Part shown: piece by piece, positions 48,198-60,391 of the stretch
Position numbering within the stretch: the stretch's first letter is position 1
How the letters are laid out: every line of letters begins with the position of its first letter
Origin: Prunus persica
Lineage: Eukaryota; Streptophyta; Magnoliopsida; Rosales; Rosaceae
Length of the DNA: 64,000 nt
NCBI RefSeq assembly: GCF_000346465.2
Contig: NC_034010.1
Coordinates: forward strand, 24,276,570 to 24,340,569
Direction: 5' to 3'
Program-made: the position numbers and the translations under genes
Notes under the pieces: generated by a model
The model's database searches: none
Seen by the model: the letters and a program-made list of their open reading frames with translations, nothing else
Told to the model about the DNA's origin: nothing

Positions 48198-49270
48198 TGC
48201 CTGCAGAAAGCTGATGGCCTCACTGCATTAGACAAACACAATTGTTGTCATATCTTAAGAATTTCACATATAAAAAAGAAGAAAAACCCGGGTGTTTATG
48301 AAAATTCAAATGGACTATACCCAAAATTTTCTCTTCATACATTCAATTAGAAAACAGTCATATCTTAAACTTAAATTAAATGTTTCAATAATTTCACCAT
48401 AAAGGTAGAAAAGGCTTTGAAAACTTTGACCTGCCAGTTGCTCTCACAACTCTCTCTTTTTCCTATAAATCCAAAATATTTCCCCAGAAATTTTATATAT
48501 TTACAATACCTAATCAAACAGTCTAATTATGAAATCAATACCTAACACAGCCTAAATTTTCATCTCATATACCAGAAACTTCCTCAGACCTTATCTTTAA
48601 GCGTTCATGTACTGACTCTGGTCAAATTTGCACAAATCCTTTATTTGAGACAAAACATTAAGGCAAAAGAAGAAAAAAGTCAAACCAAGATAAAAATCTA
48701 AGAATCAAATTCTTGGGGAAACTATCATCAAGACCCAGAATCTCATTTCATTTCCAGTCAAATGAATTCTCATAAACAGTAAAATTCATTGGCATGCATA
48801 AGAAAAAAAAAAAGGTCAATTCACTTGCCAAAACAGAATTCAAGTACACAAAGAGAACTCACCTCTCACATATGTTGTTCAAGCCGTACAGATATCATTG
48901 CAGGAATAATTTGCCACCCTATGCAGTTAGTCTTGGTCCTTCTAAAGAGAGACCTGGGATCCTGCAAAAAGGCTTAAAAGCATCCAAGGGAACAACGAGC
49001 ACTCCATGATCTAAGGCAAGTCAATACAAGGCAGCTGGGGTCTAGCTCACCAACTAAGCACCCCAATGGAAAAAATAAAACAAAAAACAAAAAAAAAATA
49101 TTGCGAGAGCGGGAGAGAGAGAGAGGGGGAGAGAGAGAGAGCAAAAGACAGACAAATATTGGTAAAGGGCGAGAACAAAAGATCCCCAAATATTAAAAAA
49201 AGAGAGATTGTATTGTATTTGTAGGGGAAGAAAGTTATGTATGAAAGCGAATACCGAGTGAGAAGATTGA
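48198..49270 (-). other. 5' leader, leader intron and promoter of the kinase gene
   Basis: No coding potential. A GA-rich tract at about 49105-49140 (CT-rich on the gene strand) and A/T-rich sequence fit a plant promoter and leader. The intron acceptor just upstream of the start codon points to a first non-coding exon around 48890-49200. Confidence 0.45.
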
Positions 49271-51525
49271 GAGATGGATGGATAGCTTTATTTTAAAGAA
49301 AAGGTGTAAACTTTATTGTGGGTTGCTCAAAGAACGAGTCATCATGCTAGCAAAGCAGCAAAAGAAGAAGAACCAGTCATCATCTGCACAGTTTATAATA
49401 ATATGTGTTGTATATTTAAATGCTTGTTTTTACAAAGAGAGGTTGTTGCAAGTTGGAAACCACACACCCCAGAATTGCTTGATTCTGTGGGGTAGCTTAG
49501 CCCATAAAACATCCCAAGGTTCAGAAGTTAGAATAAATCTAATTCTAGAAGCTGCATGACCATGCCCAAATGCTGCCAATTATTTAATTCCAGCCACATA
49601 TATAATATATGGATTTATCATGCTTTCAATTTTCTTAACAGTAACAAATCATTTGACCCAAAAACAGAAAATAGTGACAAATCAGAAAGTTGGAAGCATC
49701 TGTAATGCAAATCAACATGTTTAAGCTGCTCATTTTGTATCTTAAAACAGAAGCAGAACCATTTTTTTTTTTTTGGGTCTAAAAGCAGAACCAATATCTT
49801 GAAATGTGTAAACTTGGCTTATGTTTTGGTTGAAAATCATAGCAAATTAACAGTAAGGCACATTCATCAAGCTTACGTTTCTGTCAATTATTTGAATAAT
49901 AAATTAGTTTTTGTTTTTTTTTTTTCATTCATTAAGGAGGAAGAGGGGAGAGTATATATTGGATTGTCTCAAAATTGTCTCTTACATGATCGAACCCAGA
50001 TGCATTTGAGGAGGAAGGTAGAGTTGGCCTAGTTTAAGGCTGTACTTCTGTATCATTGGGTGGGCCGCTCTGATACACTAGAGGAACCTTCTCACAATTA
50101 CATTTAAAATTTAGTTTCATTGCAATTTTCTATAACCTAATCCAGATTAATGAATATTCTACTTCATCTCTTTGCATAAGCAAATATATAATCTGTACGT
50201 TCGTGCGCATGTTATTAATGTATAATTTGATTAACAGCCAATATGAGAGGGACAAATTGACTTATCAATTATCACTAAAAAGTACAATTTAAATTATAGA
50301 ATAAAGATTTCAAACATACACACAATCAAGATGCCATTAAAATTCAAACTTGATACTTCTGATTCTACCTCTGATATGCAGGCATAAGCCCTTTTGATTG
50401 GGCAATAGTGATGAACTATTTCCTTAATTTATACTTAAAAATATCTATAATTATGGACTGGGCTTGAGTACCTTTTTCTTGACTCTTGATCAAAGGCCTA
50501 ATATACAGGCCAATAAAAGTAAGCTAGGCTTATCGCAACTAACACAGGCCTGTGCCAAAAGGAAAACCCATAGTTCACATTTCTTCTTAGAAAATATATT
50601 CTTAACAGGTAATAATTTTATTTTTATTGATTTCCTGTTCTAATTTTTTTTTTGGGTCATAAATTATATCAAAAGGGCAAAAGAAACAACTGTGATTGGC
50701 TCTCTTTTTCTTGTATAATTCTATTATTTGTACCACAAGTAAGGATGATGACACACATGTAAAAGTGGGTTCCATTTTTATGAAAGATGCATGAATCATG
50801 CAAAATGGCCTTATAAAATTACCCTGAAAAAATCATTGCTTAGGGATTTTATTAAGGAATTTAAGCTTATTGGTGTATTATTCTATGTGTATTAGCTGTA
50901 AACCCCATGTTTTGGGAACTCCATTAGTAATTCAGAAGTTCTAAATTAGATGAGCAAATCAGAAAAAGAATATTTTAAGTTATATAAAACTAATATTTAA
51001 TAACTTAATGCAATTAATTATTGTATAATTATTTTTATTAGTGAAACACGCTTTTGCCTCCCCAAATGGCGCATAGATTTAACAAAACCCTCAAACCCTT
51101 GTCCTGCGGAATTGTTTCAGACACGGACAATAAGACAAGACATGTCTGAAAGCCGGCACGAAGCAAACTAGTTCGGACGTGCGTTTGTTTACTTCTTTCT
51201 CAGGCCCCACCCATTGCATCTTCTTCTTCCTTCTCTCACCCACGTTCTTTGCTTCTCTCAAGCTCTCTTCCATTTGACTTCTGAACTCAACCCCAAAGCA
51301 CATGGCCTCTGTTTCTCTCCTTCTCTCTATCACCCATTAACCAGAAAACCCCTTCAGTTTGTTTCCAAGCCCGCATTCAGATCTCAAACCAAGTTCCCCT
51401 TTTTATTTTGGGTCAATGTATTAAGCAGAGAGAAAGGGGTTAAACCCAGAATTCTTTTCTTTTTCTTTCACTTTTTTCCACTAAATTTCCAAAACCCATT
51501 TGAAATTTGGTATTTCTTTCTCATA
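49271..51525. other. Intergenic spacer and 5' region of the ABCG gene
   Basis: AT-rich spacer without a supported gene. A decayed repeat-like stretch at about 49930-50090 shares phrases such as ATTGGATTG(T/C)CTCAA with 61900-61950. From about 51190 the sequence becomes CT-rich, as expected for the leader of the transporter gene. Confidence 0.4.
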
Positions 51526-54500
51526 ATGAGCTCCAAGAGCCTCATAGGCACCAACTTTTGCACATTTGCTTCACTTGGCATCTTAGCTTTGAGCTTGGTG
51601 CATTGGGGGCAATTGGTTCAGTGCCAAGATGTTGGTGACAATGATCAAATTGACAACCCTGCTGTTCTTCCTTTCATTACCCAGATTCTCTATGGCCGCA
51701 TATCCAATGTCACAGCAGTTCTCAGTCGACAGATTAGCAATCGTTCCAGCTTCTGCGTAAAGGACCCGTAAGCTTTATTCACTTTACTCTCTCTGTTTTG
51801 TTGCTGAGAAAATGCATGGAAAGAAGAAGAAGAGGGTGATTGAATTATAAGAATGGGTTGTGAGAAGTCAACTCAACTTAACCAATGGAAGCATAATGTT
51901 TATTCTTTTACTTATTGCAATTGCTCAGTTAGACTATTCTTAGAGTTTGATATAAAATTTGTGTTTCAGGGAAGCTGATTGGAACCAGGCTTTTAATTTT
52001 TCATCCAATGTGGAATTCTTATCTTCTTGCATTCAAAAGACTAAAGGTATAAGTACTTGTAATTAGGAGGAAGAGTGAATCTTACTATGTCTGGTTCTTA
52101 AGTAATGTAGGAAATGGACAAATTCAAAATATTTTTGTTTGTGTCTTGGCAATCAAATGTAGATGTTTGTTTTGCTTCATTATATCTTGCTTAGAGTGGC
52201 TGAAAGATTTAACAGTGGCAGAAATGAATATTTAACTTATTTTGCCTGGTTGTTTTGATGGTTCAACAGGAGACGTTACAAGGCGCTTGTGTACAGCAGC
52301 AGAAATGAAGTTCTACTTCAACAATTTCTTTGAAAAATCCAAGAGTGCAAATTACTTAAAACCTAACAAGAACTGTAATTTAACCTCATGGGTTTCTGGG
52401 TGTGAGCCAGGATGGGCTTGTAGTGTTGGCCCAAATCAGCAGATTGACCTAGAAAATTCACAGGACATCCCTGCCAGGACTCAGACCTGCCAGCCATGTT
52501 GTGAGGGTTTCTTCTGTCCCCATGGCATCACATGCATGATACGTAAGTAATTTAAATCCTTTAGTGTTTTCTTTCTTAATAATCTTCTGGGAAAGGACAA
52601 AGTATGGTGTTGATGATGTTTTGTTTTACTTTAAGGCCTTTTAATCAATATCTCCCAGTAATTAAGTGGTACTTTGTTTCTATGTAATGTATTTTCCTTG
52701 ATTATAGGATGCTTCTGATTATTTCTTTTCTTTCTTCCAATTTCTTGAAGCTTGCCCATCGGGTTCTTATTGTCCCATGGCAACTCTGAACAAAACAACT
52801 GGTGTGTGTGAACCGTAAGTTCAGATTCTAGCTTTAATGACCACTTTATTTATGCTGTTCAACACAGCCTATAATGTGTCAAAACTATATTTTGATGTGG
52901 TTTTGCAGATACATTTACCAACTACCTCCAGGGAAACCAAACCATACTTGTGGAGGAGCAAATATATGGGCTGATGTTGGTAGTAGTAGTGAAGTATTTT
53001 GTTCAGCTGGATCATATTGTCCAACCACCGTGAAAAGAATTCCTTGTGGTAGTGGGTATTAAGTTCATCCCTACATCACTTATCAAACTTGTTCAATTTT
53101 TAGTTAATTGTGTGCTCATCATATACTTGAATTATATACGATGCATGCAATTTGTCCTTACTTCCTTCATATTATATGTTCTTCCCATTAAATATTTGTT
53201 CATCCAATTGCAGACACTACTGCAGAATGGGCTCTACATCTGAGAAACGTAAGTTTTATTTCAATCTATTTCTCAATTGCAGCATTTTTGTAAGCAATTG
53301 CGCCCCTTTTCCTTCTAACCTGGAATTTGGACTGTAGTTTATCTATTACTTTCTGCAGAAAGCAGCTGACCATTCATTGTTTTATGTTACAGGCTGCTTC
53401 GCATTGACTTCCTGCAATCCAAGCACTGCAAATCAAAATATGCATGCATATGGAATTATGCTTATTGTAAGTTGGCCACTTTATAGAAACAAAAACTCAA
53501 CAGGGTTCAGTCTCACATGATTGATCTTTCATTTAAAGCACACTCTGCTCATCCTAATGAAAGTACCTATCTGATATATTCCAAAACTCCAGTTTTTTGT
53601 CTTACTGACTTTCTATATTATACATATTTTAATTTTGTGAAACATACTTATGCTCTTCATTTCTTATGCAGGCAGCTCTGAGTACTCTGCTACTTATTAT
53701 TTACAATTGTTCTGACCAAGTTCTCACCACTAGAGGGAGGAGACTGGCCAAATCCCGAGAAGCAGCAGCCAGAAGTGCAAGGGAAACAGCAAAAGCACAA
53801 CAAAGATGGAAATCTGCAAAAGATGCTGCTAAGAAGCATGCAAGTGGATTGCAAGCTCATTTATCACGTACATTTTCTCGGAAAAAGGACACCCCAGATC
53901 CTGAGAAACTTAAGATTTTGAATCAGTCTAAACCTGACATAGATGATGGACTTCCGATATCACCACATCCAAGTACATCTGGTGTCTCTCTGTCCTCACC
54001 TGTGCCATCAGAAGGAAAGAAAAAGGAACCTAGTGAGCTCATGCAGATTATGCATAAAATTGAAGAGGATCCTGATTGTTACGAAGGTTTCAGTATTGGA
54101 GCTGAGGATACAAATGTAGGAAATGTGCCAAAAGGAAAACAAATCAATACTCATAGCCAAATTTTCAAGTATGCTTATGCTCAACTTGAGAAAGAGAAGG
54201 CTCAGCAGCAAGAGTACAAGGACCTTACCTTCTCAGGGGTGGTTAAAATGGCTACTAATCATGAAATAAGGAAAAGGCCTCTGATTGAGATTTCTTTCAA
54301 AGACCTAACACTTACTTTGAAAGCAAAAAACAAGCATCTATTGAGGTGTGTAACTGGTAAAATTAGGCCTGGCCGCATTACTGCTGTCATGGGTCCATCA
54401 GGGGCTGGAAAAACAACTTTTCTTTCTGCCCTAGCCGGAAAAGCAATTGGATGCAATATGACTGGTTTAATTCTTATAAATGGAAAGAATATATCAATCC

Positions 54501-57500
54501 ATTCATATAAGAAAATCATAGGTTTTGTGCCACAAGATGATATTGTGCATGGAAACTTGACTGTGGAAGAGAATTTATGGTTCAGTGCAAAGTGCAGGTA
54601 TGCCACATACAGCTCTTTACAGATTCCACTCCAACAGAAAATATTCTATTCACATGTTAGTCATCTTTGCTACAATTTTAGAAATTTATTATTATAGTTT
54701 ATTGTCAAAATGCTACTGAAATGTTTACAATGAAGTGATGATGCAAAATTCATGAACCCCACACAACCTTTGTAGCATTGTATGAATTTTCTGCAAACGT
54801 GTTCATGTTCTGAATGCCAGTTTGTAATTCACAATAACAAATATAATAGCCCATAAAAGAGCATGGTTTAAACTACTAATTTGAATAGTTAGTACTTTCA
54901 ATGTTAAAAAAGGTTTCACATTTTTATTTATTCCTGGTTGAAACCTTTTCCTTTCTGATATAGCTAGAGGTATAGAAAGTGGAACCAAAAGAGGGTCATT
55001 GTTTGGATATTGTATTTGTATGTCCAAAATTTTTGTATGTCAATCTTACTGTATCGACTGCTGCTACTTTTTTATGGTGAACTTCGAATTTTTGAAGGTT
55101 ATCTGCGGACTTACCAGAACCGGATAAAGTTTTAGTGGTTGAAAGAGTTATTGAGTCCTTGGGGCTTCAGCAAGTGCGTGGTTCTTTGGTTGGAACAGTA
55201 GAGAAGCGAGGAATTTCTGGAGGCCAGAGGAAACGTGTAAATGTTGGCTTAGAAATGGTTATGGAACCTTCACTTTTGATTCTGGATGAACCCACATCTG
55301 GTTTAGACAGTGCCTCTTCTCAGCTGCTTCTTAGAGCACTTAGACGGGAAGCTCTTGAAGGGGTAAACATCTGCATGGTGGTTCACCAGCCTAGGTAACA
55401 TTTCCAAACAAGGTCTTTATGCTTTGAAAATTCACCATCTTTCAATGTGCATTGCATTCTTGTATTCTTTGATATTTTTTGCTTGAATAATGTATAGGAA
55501 CAAAAGAAGGTCGGTGGAATGGGGCCTTTGGGTCTTACTAAAAACGCAAAATTTACATGTTCAGCATTTTTATAAAAATACTACCTATTATCGTGCAATA
55601 TTTTATGTTTGTTACGCTGGTGGGCCTACTTTCTCAATGATGATATGCATGCACATATGAGTACAAAAAACCGAAAGCCAATTTAATAGTTTTAGTGCTA
55701 GCTACTGGGATTTATTTTACAGTATGAATTGACGTGCCCTGTAAAGTTGAGGCGTGTATAAAATTACTCTTTCTACTTATTGTTGGATCCTTGAATGTTC
55801 CAAGAAGCTTTAATGCATACCCTTGGTTAAAGAGAAATAGAACTCATCGTATATGATCAAGTGTGTTCTTTCATAGGATAAGTACTCTCTGCAATTCATT
55901 AATGCAAAAAATTTCTGCTTCAGCTATGCGTTGTTCAAGATGTTTGATGATTTGGTACTCCTGGCAAAAGGTGGTCTTACTGTCTATCATGGATCAGCAA
56001 AGAAAGTAGAAGAATACTTTGCAGGCCTTGGGATCAAAGTCCCAGACCGTGTCAACCCTCCAGACCACTTCATTGACATTTTGGAGGGTATGGTAGCAAC
56101 GGAAAGAAGCTCGGGAGTTAGTTATGAGGAGCTTCCTGTCAGATGGATGCTTCATAATGGGTACTCAGTACCCCCTGATATGAGACAGAATGCCACTAGA
56201 CTTGAATTGTTCTCAACGGATGAAAATTTAAATTATGAAACAAATCCTTCTAATGCTGGAACGGCGGAACAGTCTTTTGCTGGAGAGTTATGGCAAGATG
56301 TGAAAGGTACTGTGGAACTGCATCGTGATAAGATACGGCTCAATTTCCTGAAGTCCAAGGATTTATCAAACCGGAGAACTCCAGGTTTATTTCAACAATA
56401 CAGATACTTCCTGGGCAGGTAAACAATCAAGATAGTACAGGTGCATTCAAATATTACAATTATTTTTCTTCAGATAATTGGTTTATTGAAATCTTCGTTT
56501 AATTTCTTTATTACAATTTTTCTTTTATTGCCAAGAGTTTGATATTCTCTATATTGATGTCTTGTCAGAGTTGGTAAGCAGAGACTTCGGGAAGCTCGTA
56601 TACAAGCAGTCGATTATTTGATTTTATTACTTGCTGGAGCCTGCTTAGGATCACTTGCTAACGTGAGCGATCAGACCTTTGGTGCAGTTGGTTACACTTA
56701 TACTATCATTGCAGTTTGTAAGTACAATCAATCACAAGTTATTAAGTTTCGTTCTTTATCTACACATGAGAAGCTCAAAGTTATAAGTAGTTTAGTAAAT
56801 ATAGTATATCCGGGTGTCAGTATGAAAGATGGATCAAATCCTCGTGGTGAGGAGGCAGCTTAGTCTCCGTAGTTAATCTCTCTCCTTGGGCACAGAACTG
56901 TAAATCTGTCTTTTGGTATTTTTCCTATAAGAGAAATTCATATTGTGTTACTGATTAATATAAAAAACTACGTACTACTGCCTAAAAGATGCATACCTAC
57001 ATTATATTTTGACGTTGATTTTGACTTTGATGGATCAATATAATAGTTAATGCCAACTCAACTTCCATTCCATTATGAATATGTGTAAAGTTTTTTCTTC
57101 CTTACCATGTTTCTTGTTGCGATTTCAGCTCTACTGTGTAAAATTGCGGCTTTGAGGTCATTTTCTCTGGACAGATTACACTATTGGAGAGAGAGCGCTT
57201 CTGGGATGAGCAGCTTGGCTTATTTTCTCGCTAAGGATACAATTGACCATTTTAATACACTGATCAAACCTGTAGTGTATCTGTCCATGTTCTACTTCTT
57301 TACCAACCCAAGATCTAGCTTTGCTGATAACTACATTGTTCTGCTCTGCCTTGTGTATTGTGTAACTGGTATAGCTTATGCTTTAGCAATCTTTTTTGAA
57401 CAAGGTGCAGCCCAGCTGGTAAGTAATCGAAATACTCAATTAAAAGATTGTCAACTGCTCGTTCAGTTTTTCACATTCCATTGATATTTACTGACAAACT

Positions 57501-58042
57501 GCTGTTTTTGCAGTCGTCAGTCCTTCTTCCAGTTGTGATGACACTTATAGCAACACGGCCACAAGATAGTGAATTTCTAAAGATTTTAGCTAAATTTTGC
57601 TACCCTAGGTGGGCTTTAGAAGCATTTGTGATTGCAAATGCTGAAAGGTACTGTGCCAATTTCCCTATATCTGAAAAAATGATTAGAATACTATTACCTA
57701 CTGAAAGTGAAAACTTTACCCCTAGCAATCTGCTCATGAAAGAGTCTAACTTTGTAAATCCGAGAACTGAAATGGAAGTGTTGGCTCCTGCTAAAAATTT
57801 AATAACTATAACAATAACTACTAGTAGATTGTTCTGAATTGTTATTTTGATCTGGATTATCTACTATTCCCCTTTTTTTCTACAGGTATTCTGGAGTATG
57901 GCTGATAACGCGGTGCGGGTCGCTTTTGAAAAGTGGCTATAATCTTCATGATTGGAATCTTTGTATAATCATCTTAACGTTCATCGGTATAGTTAGTCGA
58001 GCCGTAGCATTCTTTTGCATGGTGACCTTTCAGAAGAAGTGA
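51526..58042 (+). CDS. ABC transporter G family, ABCG24/ABCG28-type half transporter, 14 exons
   Basis: Exons: 51526-51767, 51970-52046, 52270-52542, 52751-52814, 52909-53055, 53214-53248, 53393-53466, 53672-54597, 55098-55394, 55924-56418, 56569-56717, 57129-57418, 57514-57647, 57886-58042, giving 1119 residues, usual for this subgroup. A signal peptide ([20 protein letters not shown]) is followed by a Cys-rich extracellular domain ([28 protein letters not shown]) and a first membrane segment near 305. A cytosolic Arg/Lys/Ala-rich linker comes next, then the nucleotide-binding domain: Walker [10 protein letters not shown] near 544, signature ISGGQRKR near 654, Walker [17 protein letters not shown] near 670, and VVHQP. 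The ABC2-type membrane domain fills the last 250 residues. Relatives act in pollen tube and lipid or polyamine export; the substrate here is unknown. ATG 51526 opens directly onto the signal peptide. Confidence 0.94.
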
Positions 58043-58084
58043 GATATCAGAGATCAACAATCAGCACACCATTCTTTTGCAGCT

Positions 58085-58215
58085 CTCAAGACTTGCAAAG
58101 TGGAATCGTTTGAAGTGCTTATATCACCCTCGAAGTTCCCAAAGAAGTAACATACAGATTTATACATTGTTAGGTTGAATCATCTGGTTGAACATTGCCA
58201 AAGCAAATAGGTAAA
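58085..58215 (+). pseudogene. Remnant of a pectinesterase 3' flank (duplicate of 62812-62940)
   Basis: Starting about 40 bp after the transporter stop, this stretch aligns with the sequence just after the pectinesterase stop. Shared blocks include GTTTGAAGTGCTT, TTTATACATTGTT and CATTGCCAAAGCAAATAGGT followed by AAAATGACA. No pectinesterase coding sequence precedes it, so it is the tail of a lost copy, and the transporter transcript may now end in it. Confidence 0.75.
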
Positions 58216-58744
58216 ATGACAGGCGAGATAATAGAGAAGCTTCTTTTTATTACAATTTTTTCCCCGTTTCTTTATTATAGAAATTATGGTATAAAATGGC
58301 TAAATATACCGATATAAGAGAGGTTTGCTTGCTCTGAAAATATTATATGAACTCAAATTCACAATTGTAACATAAAAGAAACAATAAATATGTAATTCAC
58401 ACAACTTTATAAAGTGAATCAAAACATCACTTAAATATCATTCGTGTCACATTTTTCGATTCAAAAGTAACAATTGAATTTACATATCAAGTTTTTCTAC
58501 CATGTATTTTGTCAATTTCTAATTGATTCAACTAGGTTCATTGATTTAAGCTCTAAATTTTAAAATAATTGGGTCTTTATTGTCAATTTCATTTTTTTAT
58601 TTTTGTAACTACAAAATGAATTAAATGCTTTCGTTTTTAATTAAAAACATGTATTTTTATATATTTTTATAATTTAAAAAAAACTATCAAATTTGGCAAT
58701 TTCTTTTACTCAAGAAAACTTTGGCATATCTCTTTTCATAGACA
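58216..58744. other. AT-rich spacer between pectinesterase remnants
   Basis: No gene or clear repeat is visible; strongly AT-rich. Confidence 0.4.
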
Positions 58745-59075
58745 TAGATGTATGCATATAAGAGAGGTTCATCTTATCTTAGTTTCTCATCATTTTCATT
58801 TCATTTTTGGTACACTTATCAGCCAGCCATTCATGAAGTCCTCTTGCCATTTCATCTTTTTCATAATTTTTTTGTTTGTTCTCGGTCCATTAAACCACGT
58901 GCTAATAATGTTGGCTTCCATTCCATCATTTGATAAAAGTTCCTCTGCCTGTATTCAAAGAGTCATTGGAGAAAACCATGCAAGCTATACAAAACGCGAC
59001 CTCTATCATTTCACATATCAAATAAAGACAATATTAAAATTGAAATATAGTTTTAGAAAGTGCATAAGGGAGTAG
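58745..59075 (+). pseudogene. Truncated pectinesterase copy (exon 1 fragment joined to 3' flank)
   Basis: About 58780-59012 aligns with exon 1 and the leader of the intact pectinesterase (60345-60590), sharing TGCCTG(T/C)ATTCAAA and CATTGGAGAA. It has lost the frame. From about 59012 the similarity jumps to sequence downstream of the intact gene (63256-63308; shared TAGTTTTAGAAA and CATAAGG). Most of this copy was therefore deleted between exon 1 and its 3' flank. Confidence 0.75.
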
Positions 59076-59154
59076 ACATAGGCGTTAGTCAAATTGGTTA
59101 GAGTGGATTATGCTGCCCATTATGCACTCAAGTTGGCTAGAGTGGATTATTTCT

Positions 59155-59885
59155 ATAACTTTCAATTTGTGTTTTTTTCTTTTTGTGGATTTTCATATGG
59201 ATCCTTAAATAGAGGAGGAGCTCCTCCTTATAATCAATGTGGTTTTAATAGGTGTCAATTTTTTTTAATATTTCTTTTTCTTTTTTGTTGAAACTTTGTT
59301 AATGTTGATGGAATTTGGTAAGTGTCAAAACCCCATTTGTTTTAAGGAGTAACTCCTTAGTTTTAAGGAGCCAAACCATGCTCTTTTCATATTGGACTTA
59401 GGAGTAGGGCTAAGTTTTGGTTCAAATAGTGAGTTTGGTACTGAAAAATTCAGAGGGTGAAACGGTCACAGGTACATTGAATTTCAAGAAATTGAACAAG
59501 TTGAGCTTCAGTGAAGTTCATGAAATAATAAGATGGGTGGAGTTGAGAGGGGGAAATATATTGAAGGGAAATTTTTGAAAAACTAGCCAAAACTTGCACA
59601 TCCTAAAAGACTTCTAAACCTTTTTTCTTTTTCTTTTTTCTCAAAATATAACCTTAATATAGTGCTCAAATTCCATCTCTTTGATAGAGCTCGAAACCGA
59701 ATTTTGGTTGAAATTTTAAGGGTCTGAAATTTTGTGGCATAAGTAAGAAATTAAATGCTTTCCTGGCTTTTGTTCATTTGAAAGGATATATATGTTTCAG
59801 GTGTAAATAGGTACAAAATCTTTAAAAAAAATAAAAAGGGTGCATTGTATATCATATTATGATCCATAAATGTCATCCAAAGATA
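59155..59885 (+). repeat. Duplicated pectinesterase promoter segment (matches 60005-60335)
   Basis: Stretches here align in the same order with the sequence just upstream of the pectinesterase start: TTTCAATTTGTGTTTTTT, then TCAAATAGTGA with TTTCAAGAAAT, then AAATGCTTTCCTGGCTTTTG and TTCATTTGAAAGGATAT, and finally ATGATCCATAA. Insertions make this copy longer than the proximal one. Sequence from 59886 to 60004 is unique spacer. Confidence 0.75.
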
Positions 59886-60391
59886 AATATCATGATCCAT
59901 AAATGATATTCTTCAAAGATTATTGTTGCCTTCCACAGGGATCCCATACTCACCAGGATTTTTGTGAGTGCATGATTTGTCTCCTTATTTTACCTCTCCA
60001 TACTAAATTTCAATTTGTGTTTTTTCCTTTTTGTGTGGATTTTGGGATTGGATTTCATAGGGCTATAAAGTTTCAGGGTCAAATAGTGATATTGGTGATA
60101 GAAAGTTGAAATGGTAACAGTCTTTAGGTTAGGTGCATTGGGTTTCAAGAAATATTGAAACAAGTTGATCTTCAATGCAGTGAGTGGATTTGATGCAAAG
60201 TAAGAAGTTAAATGCTTTACTGGCTTTTGTTCATTTGAAGGATATGTTTCAGGTTTAACGAGGAAACAAATCTTTAAAAAAGAAAAGAAAAATGGTGCAA
60301 AGATACTCGTACTCATACTATGATCCATAATTCGTACATATATTCATATCCATTGCCTTCTCTTCTCTCATCATTTACATTTTCTGGTGCT

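Noticed and set aside
57448..57837. Extension of the transporter exon through 57837 ([11 protein letters not shown]...)
   Set aside because: The frame reads into the last intron. Splicing 57647 to 57886 gives the conserved RYSGVW ending.
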